DNA of 37,173 bases. Origin: Haloarcula nitratireducens (GTDB taxonomy: Archaea > Halobacteriota > Halobacteria > Halobacteriales > Haloarculaceae). Numbering within the stretch: position 1 is the stretch's first letter; each line of letters begins with the position of its first letter. A program made the position numbers and the translations under genes. Shown here piece by piece: positions 1 to 8,231 of the stretch. The DNA lies in the NCBI RefSeq assembly GCF_019599505.1, contig NZ_RKLT01000027.1:1-37173 (forward strand), given 5' to 3'. The notes beneath the pieces were generated by a model that saw nothing but the letters and a program-made list of their open reading frames with translations, was not told the origin of the DNA and did not search any database.

Positions 1-139
1 CGTCGTCCCACCGTTCTTGGATGTAGTAGCGTCCGACGTTCCACAGTTTCGAGGCGGAAAACCCGCATTGGTCGAGGTCGTCACGAACCTGTTCGTGGTT
101 CGTGATGTGTGCGACGTAAGTACGGGTTGTCTCCAGCAT
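1..139 (-). CDS. tnpB: TnpB-family RNA-guided endonuclease, N-terminal part (runs off the window)
   Basis: Read on the minus strand from the ATG at 139, the frame is open to the window edge and encodes about 46 residues. It begins MLETTRTYVAHITNHEQV and continues with SASKLWNVGRYYIQERW. That SASKLWN-VGRYYIQ block is characteristic of the N-terminus of haloarchaeal IS1341-type TnpB proteins (the OrfB/TnpB family of IS200/IS605 elements). TnpB is an RNA-guided DNA nuclease encoded by the transposon. The catalytic RuvC residues and the zinc ribbon lie outside the window, so intactness cannot be judged. A 20-bp palindrome lies upstream at 255-274 and probably marks the element's left end. This copy is of a different subtype from the decayed tnpB at 4583-5986. 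Confidence 0.75.
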   Translation of the reverse strand, partial: MLETTRTYVAHITNHEQVRDDLDQCGFSASKLWNVGRYYIQERWDD

Positions 140-476
140 CGTACTAACTTCATAATGTATTATGAAAGAATGGTTATTAAAACCAACGACCGGGGCGGTA
201 GAATATCCGGCAATGTTATCGACCGGCAGAAGTCATGCACCATGCCGGCTGTATCCCCCGCCTAAAGGCGGGGGTATTAGCCTCGTAGTCTCTATAACAT
301 GTAATATTATATATCTATTTAGTGGCTATATATAGCTGCACGCTATCTCAGCGCTCTATAAGCAGACCTTTCGACTTAAATCGCTATCTAACGGGATAAT
401 TGAACACTTCTAGAATCAATTATTCGGCTAAGGGCAACCTTCTTAAGCCCAGGATGTCATTTTGAGCATATCTCAT
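140..476. other. Gene-free, AT-rich spacer
   Basis: Apart from the hairpin at 255-274, no coding frame of credible length is seen. The stretch from about 290 to 440 is clearly AT-richer than its surroundings. It presumably holds the promoter of the surface-protein gene; a TATA-like tcttaag at 442-448, about 29-35 nt before the ATG at 477, is the best candidate but is weak. Confidence 0.4.
255..274. repeat. Perfect 8-bp-stem hairpin, probable end of the left TnpB element
   Basis: CCCCCGCC-TAAA-GGCGGGGG forms a perfect hairpin with a 4-nt loop, about 115 bp upstream of the tnpB start at 139. IS200/IS605-type elements carry subterminal hairpins that are recognised by TnpA. The position upstream of a tnpB and the GC-rich stem in an AT-rich surrounding fit such an end. 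A transcription terminator is the alternative. Confidence 0.5.
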
Positions 477-2177
477 ATGACAAACAGTAAGAGGCTCCTA
501 ACGGTGCTTCTCACGGGAGTGGTTCTTCTCAGTGGGGCCGTTTCTGGAGTCGCCCTCGCAGATGATCAAGTACAGAGTAATCCCTCTCAGATCCCAGACT
601 CACAGGTATTCGAGATCAGTGATAGCGGTCAAATGATGGGTTGGGAACGTGCTGCTTTCACGCTTCGAACTGATGATACGGACGCTGCCACACAAATTCC
701 TGCCCCTGGCGCAGTGTATGGTGAGGAATTAGACGACGAGTCCTTCTCGGATACTGAAAACGATGGGGGCAATACAAAGTCGATGGTCCGGTACTTCGCT
801 GACGACCGGAATCCTATCGGGATCCACCAGAGTGGTGAACCGGTCGATATTGCCTTCGATGCCGACCGTGCCTCCAGTGGGAATTACGATGCTCTCTACA
901 ACCAAGATCGCGTTCAGTTGGTCGCAGCGCGGATGAAGACGAATGAAGGCGATGGTGTCCCGGTCACTTCTGATGGCGCCATTGAACTGCTTTCTGACGT
1001 TGACAGTGCAAACGAGAACGCATCCTTCACGATGTTGGAGGAATCAGCATCATTGAATGGTGAAGGCCAACTAAATACTACGTCATCGTTCGGGCCGGGT
1101 CAGTATGTCGTCTTTGCAGTCGTTCATGAAGACGGGGAATCCGGAATTAACGTCGACAGTAGCGAACTCTCTGTTGACGGTGACGTGGTCCTCATTGGGA
1201 TGGACCAGCTCACAGTCCAGAAGGGGCCGATGACTGTCGACAAACCGTCGAATAAGAATCCCGGAGATAGTCTGACCTTTGAGGTTAATGCCTCTGAAAC
1301 GTTTGATAGCAACAACGACGGGGGAATGACCCATGTTGTCGCCGTCTACGAGAAAGAAACGTTCGAGGAGTCTCGCTTTGACTCTGTTGTGGATACTGAC
1401 AAACTCGGGAATGACTTCTCTCAGTCCGAAAACCTCGAAGTCGAACACTCTATCTCTCATGTCAATGGCGTCGCAAACGTCGAAGATGGAACCACCCTGA
1501 ACCAGAATGCCCTCTCGGAGGGAGAAGTCGCTCGACAGGTCGAGTTCGGGAGCATAATCGACTTCATCGCGAACGATCTTAACGGTGAGACGGTGCGGAC
1601 CGACAATATCACGGCTGGTGGTGAAGACAACAACGACTATGAGGAACTGGATGCCTCGCTGACGGTCGTTAACGGCGAAAATCCGACTACGGACGTAACG
1701 GTTGATACCTTCAAGAACTTCTCAAAGGGTAAATATCAGTACGTCGTTATCTCAATGCAGGACGATAACGATTCTCAACTGAGCTCGACGACTGGGACCA
1801 TCAAGCTAGAGCCTGAACGAAAAGGCGGCGGTGGCGGTCCGCCTCGTGGAGGTGGTGGTGACGGCAACGAAGGAGAAGACCCTGAAACGCCGGAGACGCC
1901 TGACACCCCGGCTAACCCTGATACCCCGGGCGAACCAGACACCCCTGATGTCCCGGATAACGACGATGATACGCCAGACACGCCAGATACGCCAGCTACA
2001 CCAGACGCGCCTGATGAACCTGGTGACGGCGGAGACGGAAGTGATGGTGGAGATGGCGGTGACGGTGATGCAGGTGACGAAACCCCGACTAGTGGCGATG
2101 GGCCAGGCTTCACGGCACTCGTAGCCGTAGTTGCTATCATCGCAGCCGCACTCCTCGCCGTTCGACGCGAGAACTGA
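477..2177 (+). CDS. Secreted PGF-CTERM surface glycoprotein, function unknown
   Basis: This is a 566-residue acidic exported protein. From the ATG at 477 it begins MTNSKRLL, followed by a hydrophobic Sec-type signal peptide ending near SGVALA (residues ~10-29); an in-frame TTG at 462 is a poorer start. The body has several N-glycosylation sequons (NAS, NTT, NFS, NIT). Around residues 455-535 lie a Gly-rich stretch and a Pro/Thr/Asp-rich stalk with PDTP-type repeats, then GDGG repeats. The C-terminus is the tripartite PGF-CTERM signal: GPGF, a hydrophobic helix, and a basic RREN tail. Archaeosortase ArtA is known to process such tails and attach the protein to lipid. It is probably an S-layer-associated or cell-wall protein and a possible acceptor for glycans made by the downstream cluster (inference). 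The core domain is not recognised. Confidence 0.85.
   Translation: MTNSKRLLTVLLTGVVLLSGAVSGVALADDQVQSNPSQIPDSQVFEISDSGQMMGWERAAFTLRTDDTDAATQIPAPGAVYGEELDDESFSDTENDGGNTKSMVRYFADDRNPIGIHQSGEPVDIAFDADRASSGNYDALYNQDRVQLVAARMKTNEGDGVPVTSDGAIELLSDVDSANENASFTMLEESASLNGEGQLNTTSSFGPGQYVVFAVVHEDGESGINVDSSELSVDGDVVLIGMDQLTVQKGPMTVDKPSNKNPGDSLTFEVNASETFDSNNDGGMTHVVAVYEKETFEESRFDSVVDTDKLGNDFSQSENLEVEHSISHVNGVANVEDGTTLNQNALSEGEVARQVEFGSIIDFIANDLNGETVRTDNITAGGEDNNDYEELDASLTVVNGENPTTDVTVDTFKNFSKGKYQYVVISMQDDNDSQLSSTTGTIKLEPERKGGGGGPPRGGGGDGNEGEDPETPETPDTPANPDTPGEPDTPDVPDNDDDTPDTPDTPATPDAPDEPGDGGDGSDGGDGGDGDAGDETPTSGDGPGFTALVAVVAIIAAALLAVRREN
1861..2096 (+). repeat. Coding Pro/Thr/Asp and Gly/Asp repeat stalk
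   Basis: Degenerate tandem repeats encode units such as PETPETPDTP and GDGGDGSDGG within the surface-protein gene. Such low-complexity, heavily acidic stretches are typical wall-spanning linkers before a PGF-CTERM anchor. Tandem repeats make the length prone to variation between strains. Confidence 0.7.
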
Positions 2178-2219
2178 CTGACTCGGACTCTTTTTGCTGC
2201 GTTATCGAGAGCGCTAATT

Positions 2220-2233
2220 GGCACTGTCTAGTT
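2220..2233. repeat. Possible IS6-type terminal inverted repeat (solo)
   Basis: The 13-mer GGCACTGTCTAGT occurs here and again at 16321-16333, and a diverged form is at 34688-34701 next to an IS6-type transposase relic. I read these as terminal repeats left by dead IS6-family insertions. Here no transposase coding sequence follows. Confidence 0.4.
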
Positions 2234-2244
2234 AGCCTCCTGAG

Positions 2245-2677
2245 TTGGTGTTTTTCCGTCGAGCGATTGATGCGCTGTGGAAGAAGCAAGACGAGACAGA
2301 GAATGTATCGATGACGGTGGAATCGTACGCGCCACAGCACCTGTCTGAACTTGCTGACTTGCTCGAACGGGCGTTCGAAATCGAGAATTCTGACTCTGTC
2401 GATGACATATACTACACAAGGCCCACGATTCTGGAGATTGCGGCAGAAGCTTGTCGGGAAATATCTTGAACACCGTGGGCTCGCCCATCAGTTTGGTGCC
2501 TCGTCACTGGAGGCAGCTGACATTGATGAGCGTGCCTCCAAAGCGCAGTACGACGCATTATTCGAGGAGGTGGCTCTCCTTTCGAAAGCAGATGATCTTC
2601 GAGAGGCGTATCGGCAGCAGACAGGTACAATGCCACTGCCGATCGATTCTGATGATTTCGAGGAGTTTAGAGGATGA
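2245..2677 (+). pseudogene. Frameshifted unknown protein
   Basis: Two overlapping frames join into one plausible acidic protein of about 140 residues. The first part starts at a TTG at 2245, with an internal ATG giving MTVESYAPQHLSELADLLER, and reads to about 2440. The second, in the +1 frame, begins near KLVGKYLEHRGLAHQ and ends DSDDFEEFRG at 2677. One base near gcggcagaagctt (2437-2449) breaks the frame. An in-frame stop lies just upstream of the TTG. The stop overlaps the next start by 4 nt (ATGA), as in an intact two-gene operon. I do not recognise the family. The location directly after a possible insertion-sequence end suggests a transferred and decaying unit. Confidence 0.4.
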
Positions 2678-2727
2678 CTGATTCAATTCCTGAGGACTCG
2701 ATCACGCAACTGGTGGTTGTCTATACC
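2674..2727 (+). pseudogene. First ~18 codons of a truncated second operon gene
   Basis: An ATG overlapping the previous stop starts MTDSIPEDSITQLVVVYT, which looks like a genuine N-terminus. The sequence then turns into the reverse complement of trmY at about 2721-2728. The frame after this point is therefore antisense trmY and not protein. The junction probably marks a deletion or recombination breakpoint. Confidence 0.3.
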
Positions 2728-3160
2728 GGGTTCGCGGGTGTCTCGACGTCGACGACTAGGTCACCATCCTCATGGAGTTGGACAACGGTGCCGTCCCGTG
2801 CCACATCCTCCAGCGTCCCCTCGAAGCCGCGGCGGGTGAGCGAGACGCCGGGCGACGTCGCGACGGGGATGTGGCCGATAGCCTCCTCGCGTTCGTCAAG
2901 AGCGTTGCGGACGAGGGCCGCCGTCGACCGCTCGTCCAGGTTGAGTCGCCGCAGTTCGCTCCCCGCGAAGGTGACCGTGTATTCGTCGGCGAGAACGAGG
3001 TGTGTGCGGACGTCCTCGCGAATGTCGTGACTCAGGAAGAACGCGCGCTGTTGACACAGCGACAGAGGACATCTAAGCGGCCGGCAGCCCCGTTGAGGTC
3101 GTCGAGCGAGAAGTCAGGTGTCGTGGGTGCGTCGTGGCCGACGACGACGAACTGGCGCAT
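2721..3160 (-). pseudogene. trmY: trmY relic: tRNA pseudouridine(54) N1-methyltransferase
   Basis: Read from the ATG at 3160, the sequence gives [20 protein letters not shown], then [14 protein letters not shown]. This is the N-terminus of archaeal TrmY, the SPOUT methyltransferase that makes N1-methylpseudouridine at tRNA position 54. The frame breaks after NSA because of two extra bases in a CG-dinucleotide run (gcgcgcg, near 3040-3047). In the shifted frame it resumes as [20 protein letters not shown] and runs to TPANPV, where a stop at 2721-2723 ends it. The last ~40 residues, which form the SAM-binding knot in SPOUT enzymes, are missing. The gene is therefore dead twice over. An intact copy presumably exists elsewhere in the genome. 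Confidence 0.8.
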
Positions 3161-3580
3161 ACCGGACCGTATCGACCGGGTGGGTTAGGTGTGTCGAGGC
3201 GATCTGAGCTGGATACTAAATCGATAGCTCACAGACACCTCCAACACCAGCCCAGACCACGGACCACGTTCGTGGTTCCTGATGTGAACCTCTTCGCTGC
3301 GCCGCTGTCTAAGTAACGTGCCAGTCGCTCAGACGACGTCCATCGTTGGTGTCAGGATTCGGGAGTGGTCGTATGCCGGATTCAAACACCGTTCTGGGGA
3401 GGTATTTCCCGCTTCTCTAAGCCGACCATCGACGCTAATAGCTCGCTAGCGACGAGAGATGAAATCGGAGACCCACGAAAACGAGAGGTTTGGCACCGAG
3501 CGGTACGGTTTATGTCCGAGAAGGACGGTATTCAGCTAGTCCATTAAACACCGGAATGGTGTCACTGCTAGAAGTCAGAG
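3161..3580. other. Gene-free stretch with no recognisable coding content
   Basis: Only short open frames of about 60 codons are present (for example 3365-3547), with no recognisable motifs. A short segment near 3262-3290 faintly resembles the start of the tnpB at the left edge (gttcgtggttc-tgatgtg) but not enough to call. The stretch lies between the trmY relic and the DUF1616 gene promoter. Confidence 0.4.
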
Positions 3581-3586
3581 TTAATA
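3581..3586 (+). promoter_or_regulatory. TATA box of the DUF1616 gene
   Basis: TTAATA lies at -28 to -23 relative to the ATG at 3609, the spacing expected for a haloarchaeal leaderless transcript. Confidence 0.5.
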
Positions 3587-3608
3587 CGATTTTGACACTA
3601 TAACCGGT

Positions 3609-4706
3609 ATGGGCGACTCGCGGGTCGATTCAGACGAAGACATCGGGGTTCTTACCGAGGGAGCCCTGCGCGTGGCGAATGGTATGCAGGAACTCCCGGC
3701 GGACCTCACGATAGTACTCGCCGCAGTCTTCTCGACGAACTTATTCGTGTTACTACCGGTCGTTCGTGAAACCCCGCTCCGTATTCTGTTCGGTGTGGGA
3801 TTCCTGTTGTTCTTCCCAGGCTACGCCTTCTCCGCCGCACTCTTCCCGGCAGCCGGAACAGCCTCCGCTGAATCTGAACCAGCCGACGTACCAGCGACCG
3901 GACTCGGAAATTCCTCGAGTGGAGCGAACGCGTCGAACGGAATCGACGGCATAGAGCGTCTTTCCCTCTCTTTCGGCCTCAGCATCGTGATATCACCTCT
4001 CGTGGGCATTGTGATGGACTATTTCTCCTGGAATCTCAGCCTCGTTCCGATCCTCCTCAGCCTCAGCGCGTTCACCCTCGCGTCAGTTGCTGTCGCTGCG
4101 TACCGCCGCCAGTCGCTACCCGAGACAGAGCGGTTCCGGGTTCCGTACCACGAATGGGTGGAAAACGCACGTAACAAATTCGGACAGCCCGCCCGTCACG
4201 GCGAACGCATCACCACTGCCGTGCTCGTGGTGAGTCTCATCGTCGCGGTTTCGACCGTCGGCTGGGCCGTGACCTTCCCACAAGAGGGCGAGTCGTTTAC
4301 AGAGTTTTACCTCCTTACAGAATCAGAGACGGGCGAACTAGTGCCCGAAGACTATCCTACCGAGTACTCCGTCGGGGAAGAACGGAGGCTGATAGTGGCC
4401 GTCAGCAATCAGGAACAACAGCAAGTTGAATACAAAGTGCTGGTCAGACTTCAGGAAGTCGAAGTCGAGAACAACTCGACTACCGTCTTGCGCTCAAAGC
4501 GATTGAAGGAATTCCGCCAAACCCTCGCATCGAACGAGACGTGGCGTCGTCCCCACACCGTGGCTCCGACGTTTGAGGGCACTCACCTCCGATTACAGTA
4601 TCTGCTGTACCGTGACGGAGTCCCGTCGAATCCGAGCTCCGAATCCGCGTATCGCGACGTCCACCTCTGGGTCAACGTCACTTCGAAGTCAGTTACCCAT
4701 GACTGA
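3609..4706 (+). CDS. DUF1616-type membrane protein
   Basis: This 365-residue protein has about four hydrophobic helices in its N-terminal half: residues ~28-50, ~53-78, ~112-140 and ~142-167. A further helix lies at ~200-222, ending GWAVTFPQ. The C-terminal part is an extracellular beta-rich domain with EFYLLTESETGELV, PTEYSVGEE and a C-terminal YRDVHLWVN. That combination is the hallmark of archaeal DUF1616 proteins, which are frequent in polysaccharide and S-layer glycan loci; their biochemical role is unknown. A TnpB element abuts the 3' end: the last codons (VTHD, stop at 4704-4706) lie in its terminal hairpin, so the natural C-terminus has been replaced by a few element-derived residues. 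Confidence 0.8.
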   Translation: MGDSRVDSDEDIGVLTEGALRVANGMQELPADLTIVLAAVFSTNLFVLLPVVRETPLRILFGVGFLLFFPGYAFSAALFPAAGTASAESEPADVPATGLGNSSSGANASNGIDGIERLSLSFGLSIVISPLVGIVMDYFSWNLSLVPILLSLSAFTLASVAVAAYRRQSLPETERFRVPYHEWVENARNKFGQPARHGERITTAVLVVSLIVAVSTVGWAVTFPQEGESFTEFYLLTESETGELVPEDYPTEYSVGEERRLIVAVSNQEQQQVEYKVLVRLQEVEVENNSTTVLRSKRLKEFRQTLASNETWRRPHTVAPTFEGTHLRLQYLLYRDGVPSNPSSESAYRDVHLWVNVTSKSVTHD

Positions 4707-5986
4707 AGTCGTGGGCTTGTCAGTGGACCCCCTTCAGCCGTCGAATCGACGGAGGAGTGGAGATCGCCGTTCAGGTTCAAAGTCCCTGACGTTAGCGCAC
4801 ACTGACAGGGTGCGCCTCCACTCGAAGACTTCTGCCCCGAATGGAGACGCTTGAGAAGTTTACGACCAATATTCTTGCTCGTGTTGTAATCCGCGTTCAG
4901 TTCATACTCGCACTTCTGGCACACGAATCGGTGTTTCGACCGTCGATTGTTCTCGTGGGTAAACCCACACGATGAACACCGCTGAGACGTGTACGCGGGA
5001 CTTACCTGTTCCACCTCGATTCCGTACATCTCGGCTTTGTATTCGACGTACTGGTAGAGGCGTCGGAACGCCCATGCGTGGAATCGTTTCGCACCAGCCA
5101 TCCGCTTGCGGATGTCGGTCAGGTTCTCGAACGCCATATGCGTACACTCGTGGTCACGGGCTTCGTCAAGAATCTGGTTCGAGCCACAGTGTAGTTCGTC
5201 CTGCATCCAGCGGTGTTCGCGGTCTTTCAGTGACTGACTCGATAAATGTGCCGACCGCGTGCCCGCTTGTTGTATCGACCCTCAAGTCTTCTCGTATTCC
5301 CGGCGTCGATGATTCATCTCATCAGCATTCCCGATGAACGCGCCTGTGGAAGTCACGGCGAACGAGCCACCCACGTTCAGGTCAACACCAAGGACTGTTC
5401 TGTGCTTGGCGTCAGAAGTAGTCGTAGACTGTTCTTTCTCGTCGTTTCCAGTTTGGCACATTCGTGCGTGGAGATAGAACGACTCTGTGGAGCGGTCGTA
5501 CTGCAACGTGGACATACGGAACTCGTAGTCCTCATTCAGCAGGTACTCACCAATCGGCGTCCCCTCGGTTCGTCGGGAAGCACGTAGTCACACTCGACAC
5601 GACCGTTCACTGTTGAAAGCGAAACGTGGTCACGGTGGAACGTCGCTGACCGCTTGTCGTAGACGACGCTCCACACATCGAAGTACGGTTGACTCGTGTT
5701 CTCTCCTTTCTTGAGTCGGGCGACACCACTTTTGATAGCCTCGATAGCGCGTCGTATACCTTTTTGAACGAGGTTCGCTGTCAACACCGTCTCGCCTCGA
5801 AGTCGCTTGTAGAGGGCGTTCTCGGTCGTTTTTTGAGGTCACGCAGTAGTCGTTCGGGTGTCTTCACGCTCACTCTGCGGTGGTGTTCGCACAGTAGAGA
5901 AACTGGTCTTTGGTCTGATAGAGGTCGTCGCACCGCTCTGTGGGTACGTTGAGTTTGACTTTGACGGTGTGAATTATATCCTCCAC
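4583..5986 (-). pseudogene. tnpB: Decayed TnpB (IS1341-type) RNA-guided endonuclease
   Basis: From a GTG at 5986 the sequence begins VEDIIHTVKVKLNVPTERCD and can be followed as TnpB to its C-terminal zinc ribbon, RCSSCGFTH with a second CQKC pair. The RuvC-type residues are still readable: Asp in VLGVDLNV, Glu in HMAFENLTD and Asp in NADYNTSKN. The frame is destroyed by at least five lesions: two TGG-to-TGA stops close together after CANTTAE, one extra A in an A-run (TSK-KTTAE expected), one missing base in DEP(E)GTPIG, and a CGA-to-TGA stop after REYEKT. The final frame stays open to 4583, beyond the element's end and into the antisense of the DUF1616 gene. No TnpA is present, so the copy cannot mobilise itself. 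Confidence 0.85.
4696..4715. repeat. Right-end hairpin of the TnpB element
   Basis: CCCATGAC-TGAA-GTCGTGGG is a hairpin with one T/G pair. It overlaps the stop codon of the DUF1616 gene. Confidence 0.65.
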
Positions 5987-6090
5987 CCGTGTTTCACATG
6001 TCGTACTATCTCTATTATAACTTAAACGGCTGGCGGGGAGGGGTCGGACGGCTAGCGCTCGTGGTTGGTTACACTGTTGGTCTGATTCCT

Positions 6091-6110
6091 CCCACAGCTG
6101 AAGCCGTGGG
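6091..6110. repeat. Left-end hairpin of the TnpB element
   Basis: CCCACAGC-TGAA-GCCGTGGG is a hairpin with one mismatch and the same loop as the copy at 4696-4715. It lies about 105 bp upstream of the tnpB start. Confidence 0.65.
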
Positions 6111-6165
6111 CTTCCTCCTCGAATCTGTGTGAATCGCCAGGCATCGGTGGAGAGAGCTCTGGCGA

Positions 6166-7947
6166 CTAATCTGAAGCCCCAGCGTGACTTTGACAGTCCT
6201 CACAACGAACTGACCGACGCTGTTGGCTCTCGTCCGGAATTCGGTATATCGTCGTTCCGCCGTTGTTCAGAATCTTGTTCATGCCCGTCTCGTTGTCGAG
6301 ATACGCGAAGTCACCGGAATTGTAACGGAATCCGTCGTAAAGGCGTACGTCCATCTGGTAGTCACGCTCAGTGACGAGAACATATCGCGATTGATTGTAC
6401 GCGGCCGGCAAGTTTCGATTGTTAAAACCGTACGGCGTAGTTTGAATGTGGAGGATTGCGGGGCGTCCAGTCACAGCCCATTTTAATCGAGGATAGTGAG
6501 ATCTGACAGTGACTACGTCGTTTCCATCGGAATGCGTACTTAATGTATCGACCGCTGCTAACTGTGCCTCAGTCCGTTGTTGGGATTCCTGGACGATGTA
6601 CGGCGACGGATGTGCGATAGCCATCGAGGGAGTCAACAAAATCAGGAAGACGATGACGAGCAGATAGCTACTGTTTATAAATTTCCGGTCAGTAGCACCA
6701 AGAAGTACCCAGGAAACTCCAGACGCGAATACAATAGACACAAAGATCATAGATAGGCCAAATATTCGGAAGTAAAGTAGCGAATCGGCGAAGAAAAATA
6801 CCAAAAATGGAACTATTGAAGACAGAGTGCCTATAAAAAGTATTATTTGGAGCCGATTCGAGGCGTTGCGGTTCGAGATGGACTTATAGATAGATACTAT
6901 TGCGGTTATCGCGCCGACGACTCCGGCGAATAGACTCACACCCATCAATCGTACAACCAATTGGGTCGGCGTAATACCAACGTCATTCAGAGAGGAGGCC
7001 CGGCCCGTCGTGGTCGATTCTTGTGTGAATAACAATCCGAAATTTTTCGTAACGGCCGCTATCTCGCTCTGAAACGTTGAGTTTCCTGAAAGTTTGACCG
7101 ACACGAAGACACCCAGAATCAAGACGGGCAACGAGTACAACCACCAGCGCTCGATGATGTCGAAGTTTATATTTTTAGATACTTTGTCCAAAGTGAGGTT
7201 GGAAAAGGATACTGCTGCTAGGATTCCGGTCGTTACCAGCGCGATCAGTGGGTGGGTGTGTACCAATGCCAACGATAAGATGGCGAAACAGCCTAGTCGA
7301 GAGGCGTTTCCGTATTCCCAATACAACAGCGCAGTGAACAGTAGTAACGGGACCAGTAGGGTCGCGTACGACGACGGGTGTGGTTTCAACTGTACTCCCA
7401 TCCAGTTGATAGGGAGGAGAAGCAGCCCAGTAAAGAACCCGACTGGTGACCCATAGAGTCCCCGATCAGCGAACCGGCGAACGGTGAGTGTGATAAATAT
7501 CACGAAGAGAGCGACGAAGATGGGCGTCGTTAGTATCAGTGATTGGCGCGGTGAGAGACCACCTATCGAGGAAAGGTTCGTCGACAGGAGGTGCGTCACG
7601 GGATAGAACCCGTTGCGGAGTTTCTCGGTTGCAATAATGTATTTGACCTCCCCCAGATGGACCAGTGTATCTGCCCCCGAGAGATGGCCACGAATCGGTC
7701 CCATCGAGGCCCAGCTAATCAACGCAAGTAGACCGGAAACGTAGCCGATCTTGGAGTCGAGTATCGCGATGAGAACGATGGACACTATCAACGCAGCCCC
7801 AAGCCCGACCCAAACAGAAATTGGAGTGGCTTCGTATATCGATAGCTCGTATCCAGTAGCCGGTGCTTGATGAGCTCTAACGACGCTTCCGATAACCAGA
7901 TCGATCGCAAGGATTTCTAGAAACCGTTTCTTGACGCTTTGTCTCAT
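6166..7947 (-). CDS. Polytopic membrane protein, GT-C-like, of the surface-glycan cluster
   Basis: The protein has about 593 residues and roughly 12 predicted membrane helices, followed by a soluble C-terminal domain of ~110 residues (from about ALHPSPYI to the end). Near the N-terminus, after the second helix, lies SGADTLVHLGEVKYI; an acidic residue in the first outer loop is typical of lipid-linked-sugar-dependent GT-C glycosyltransferases. The overall plan of many helices plus a soluble tail fits that fold, but the family is not certain. An in-frame GTG at 8070 would add 41 residues, but they overlap a TATA-like ttatttat (rc of ~8052-8060), and no ATG, GTG or TTG lies between that box and the ATG at 7947. 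I therefore prefer 7947. It could instead be a polymerase or ligase. Confidence 0.7.
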   Translation of the reverse strand: MRQSVKKRFLEILAIDLVIGSVVRAHQAPATGYELSIYEATPISVWVGLGAALIVSIVLIAILDSKIGYVSGLLALISWASMGPIRGHLSGADTLVHLGEVKYIIATEKLRNGFYPVTHLLSTNLSSIGGLSPRQSLILTTPIFVALFVIFITLTVRRFADRGLYGSPVGFFTGLLLLPINWMGVQLKPHPSSYATLLVPLLLFTALLYWEYGNASRLGCFAILSLALVHTHPLIALVTTGILAAVSFSNLTLDKVSKNINFDIIERWWLYSLPVLILGVFVSVKLSGNSTFQSEIAAVTKNFGLLFTQESTTTGRASSLNDVGITPTQLVVRLMGVSLFAGVVGAITAIVSIYKSISNRNASNRLQIILFIGTLSSIVPFLVFFFADSLLYFRIFGLSMIFVSIVFASGVSWVLLGATDRKFINSSYLLVIVFLILLTPSMAIAHPSPYIVQESQQRTEAQLAAVDTLSTHSDGNDVVTVRSHYPRLKWAVTGRPAILHIQTTPYGFNNRNLPAAYNQSRYVLVTERDYQMDVRLYDGFRYNSGDFAYLDNETGMNKILNNGGTTIYRIPDESQQRRSVRCEDCQSHAGASD

Positions 7948-8231
7948 GTGTCTCCAGACGATTGCGCGTTGATGATTTCTGGCATAGAGTTCTATGCTGG
8001 TCTTCTCATATTCGCCTCGTATCGCTGCTTCCGATAATATAGGGCAAAGAACATAAATAACTCTTTTCACCGAAATGTTATGTCATGGGAATCCGAACCG
8101 CGGAGTGGCTGAAATACACTCTTTCCCGCACCGCCCGGATTGAGTATCACGGTTTCCTAGTCTCTGCTATCCGGGGGCAGACCATTGCGCTGTCGAAGCA
8201 GTCGGTAGAGAGCGAGTGGGCGGCGACATCG

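Larger units (their letters stand above)
4690..6120 (-). mobile_element. IS1341-like (IS605-superfamily) element, tnpB only, inactive
   Basis: The tnpB pseudogene is bracketed by two similar imperfect hairpins with TGAA loops, at 4696-4715 and 6091-6110. Both read CCCA...TGAA...GTGGG on the plus strand, as expected for the left and right ends of this superfamily. No target-site duplication is expected or seen. Exact ends cannot be fixed without an empty-site comparison. Confidence 0.7.

Noticed and set aside
2772..3188. 138-codon plus-strand frame as a gene
   Set aside because: It is the antisense shadow of the trmY relic, whose reverse strand gives an unmistakable TrmY sequence.
3262..3290. 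Remnant of the tnpB start seen at 85-139
   Set aside because: A short run (gttcgtggttc then tgatgtg) is shared, but the reading frame and surrounding residues do not follow TnpB.
8071..8231. tRNA gene
   Set aside because: A few bases resemble tRNA-like sequence, but no cloverleaf with a T-loop GTTCRANNC could be built. No tRNA or rRNA gene was found anywhere in the window.
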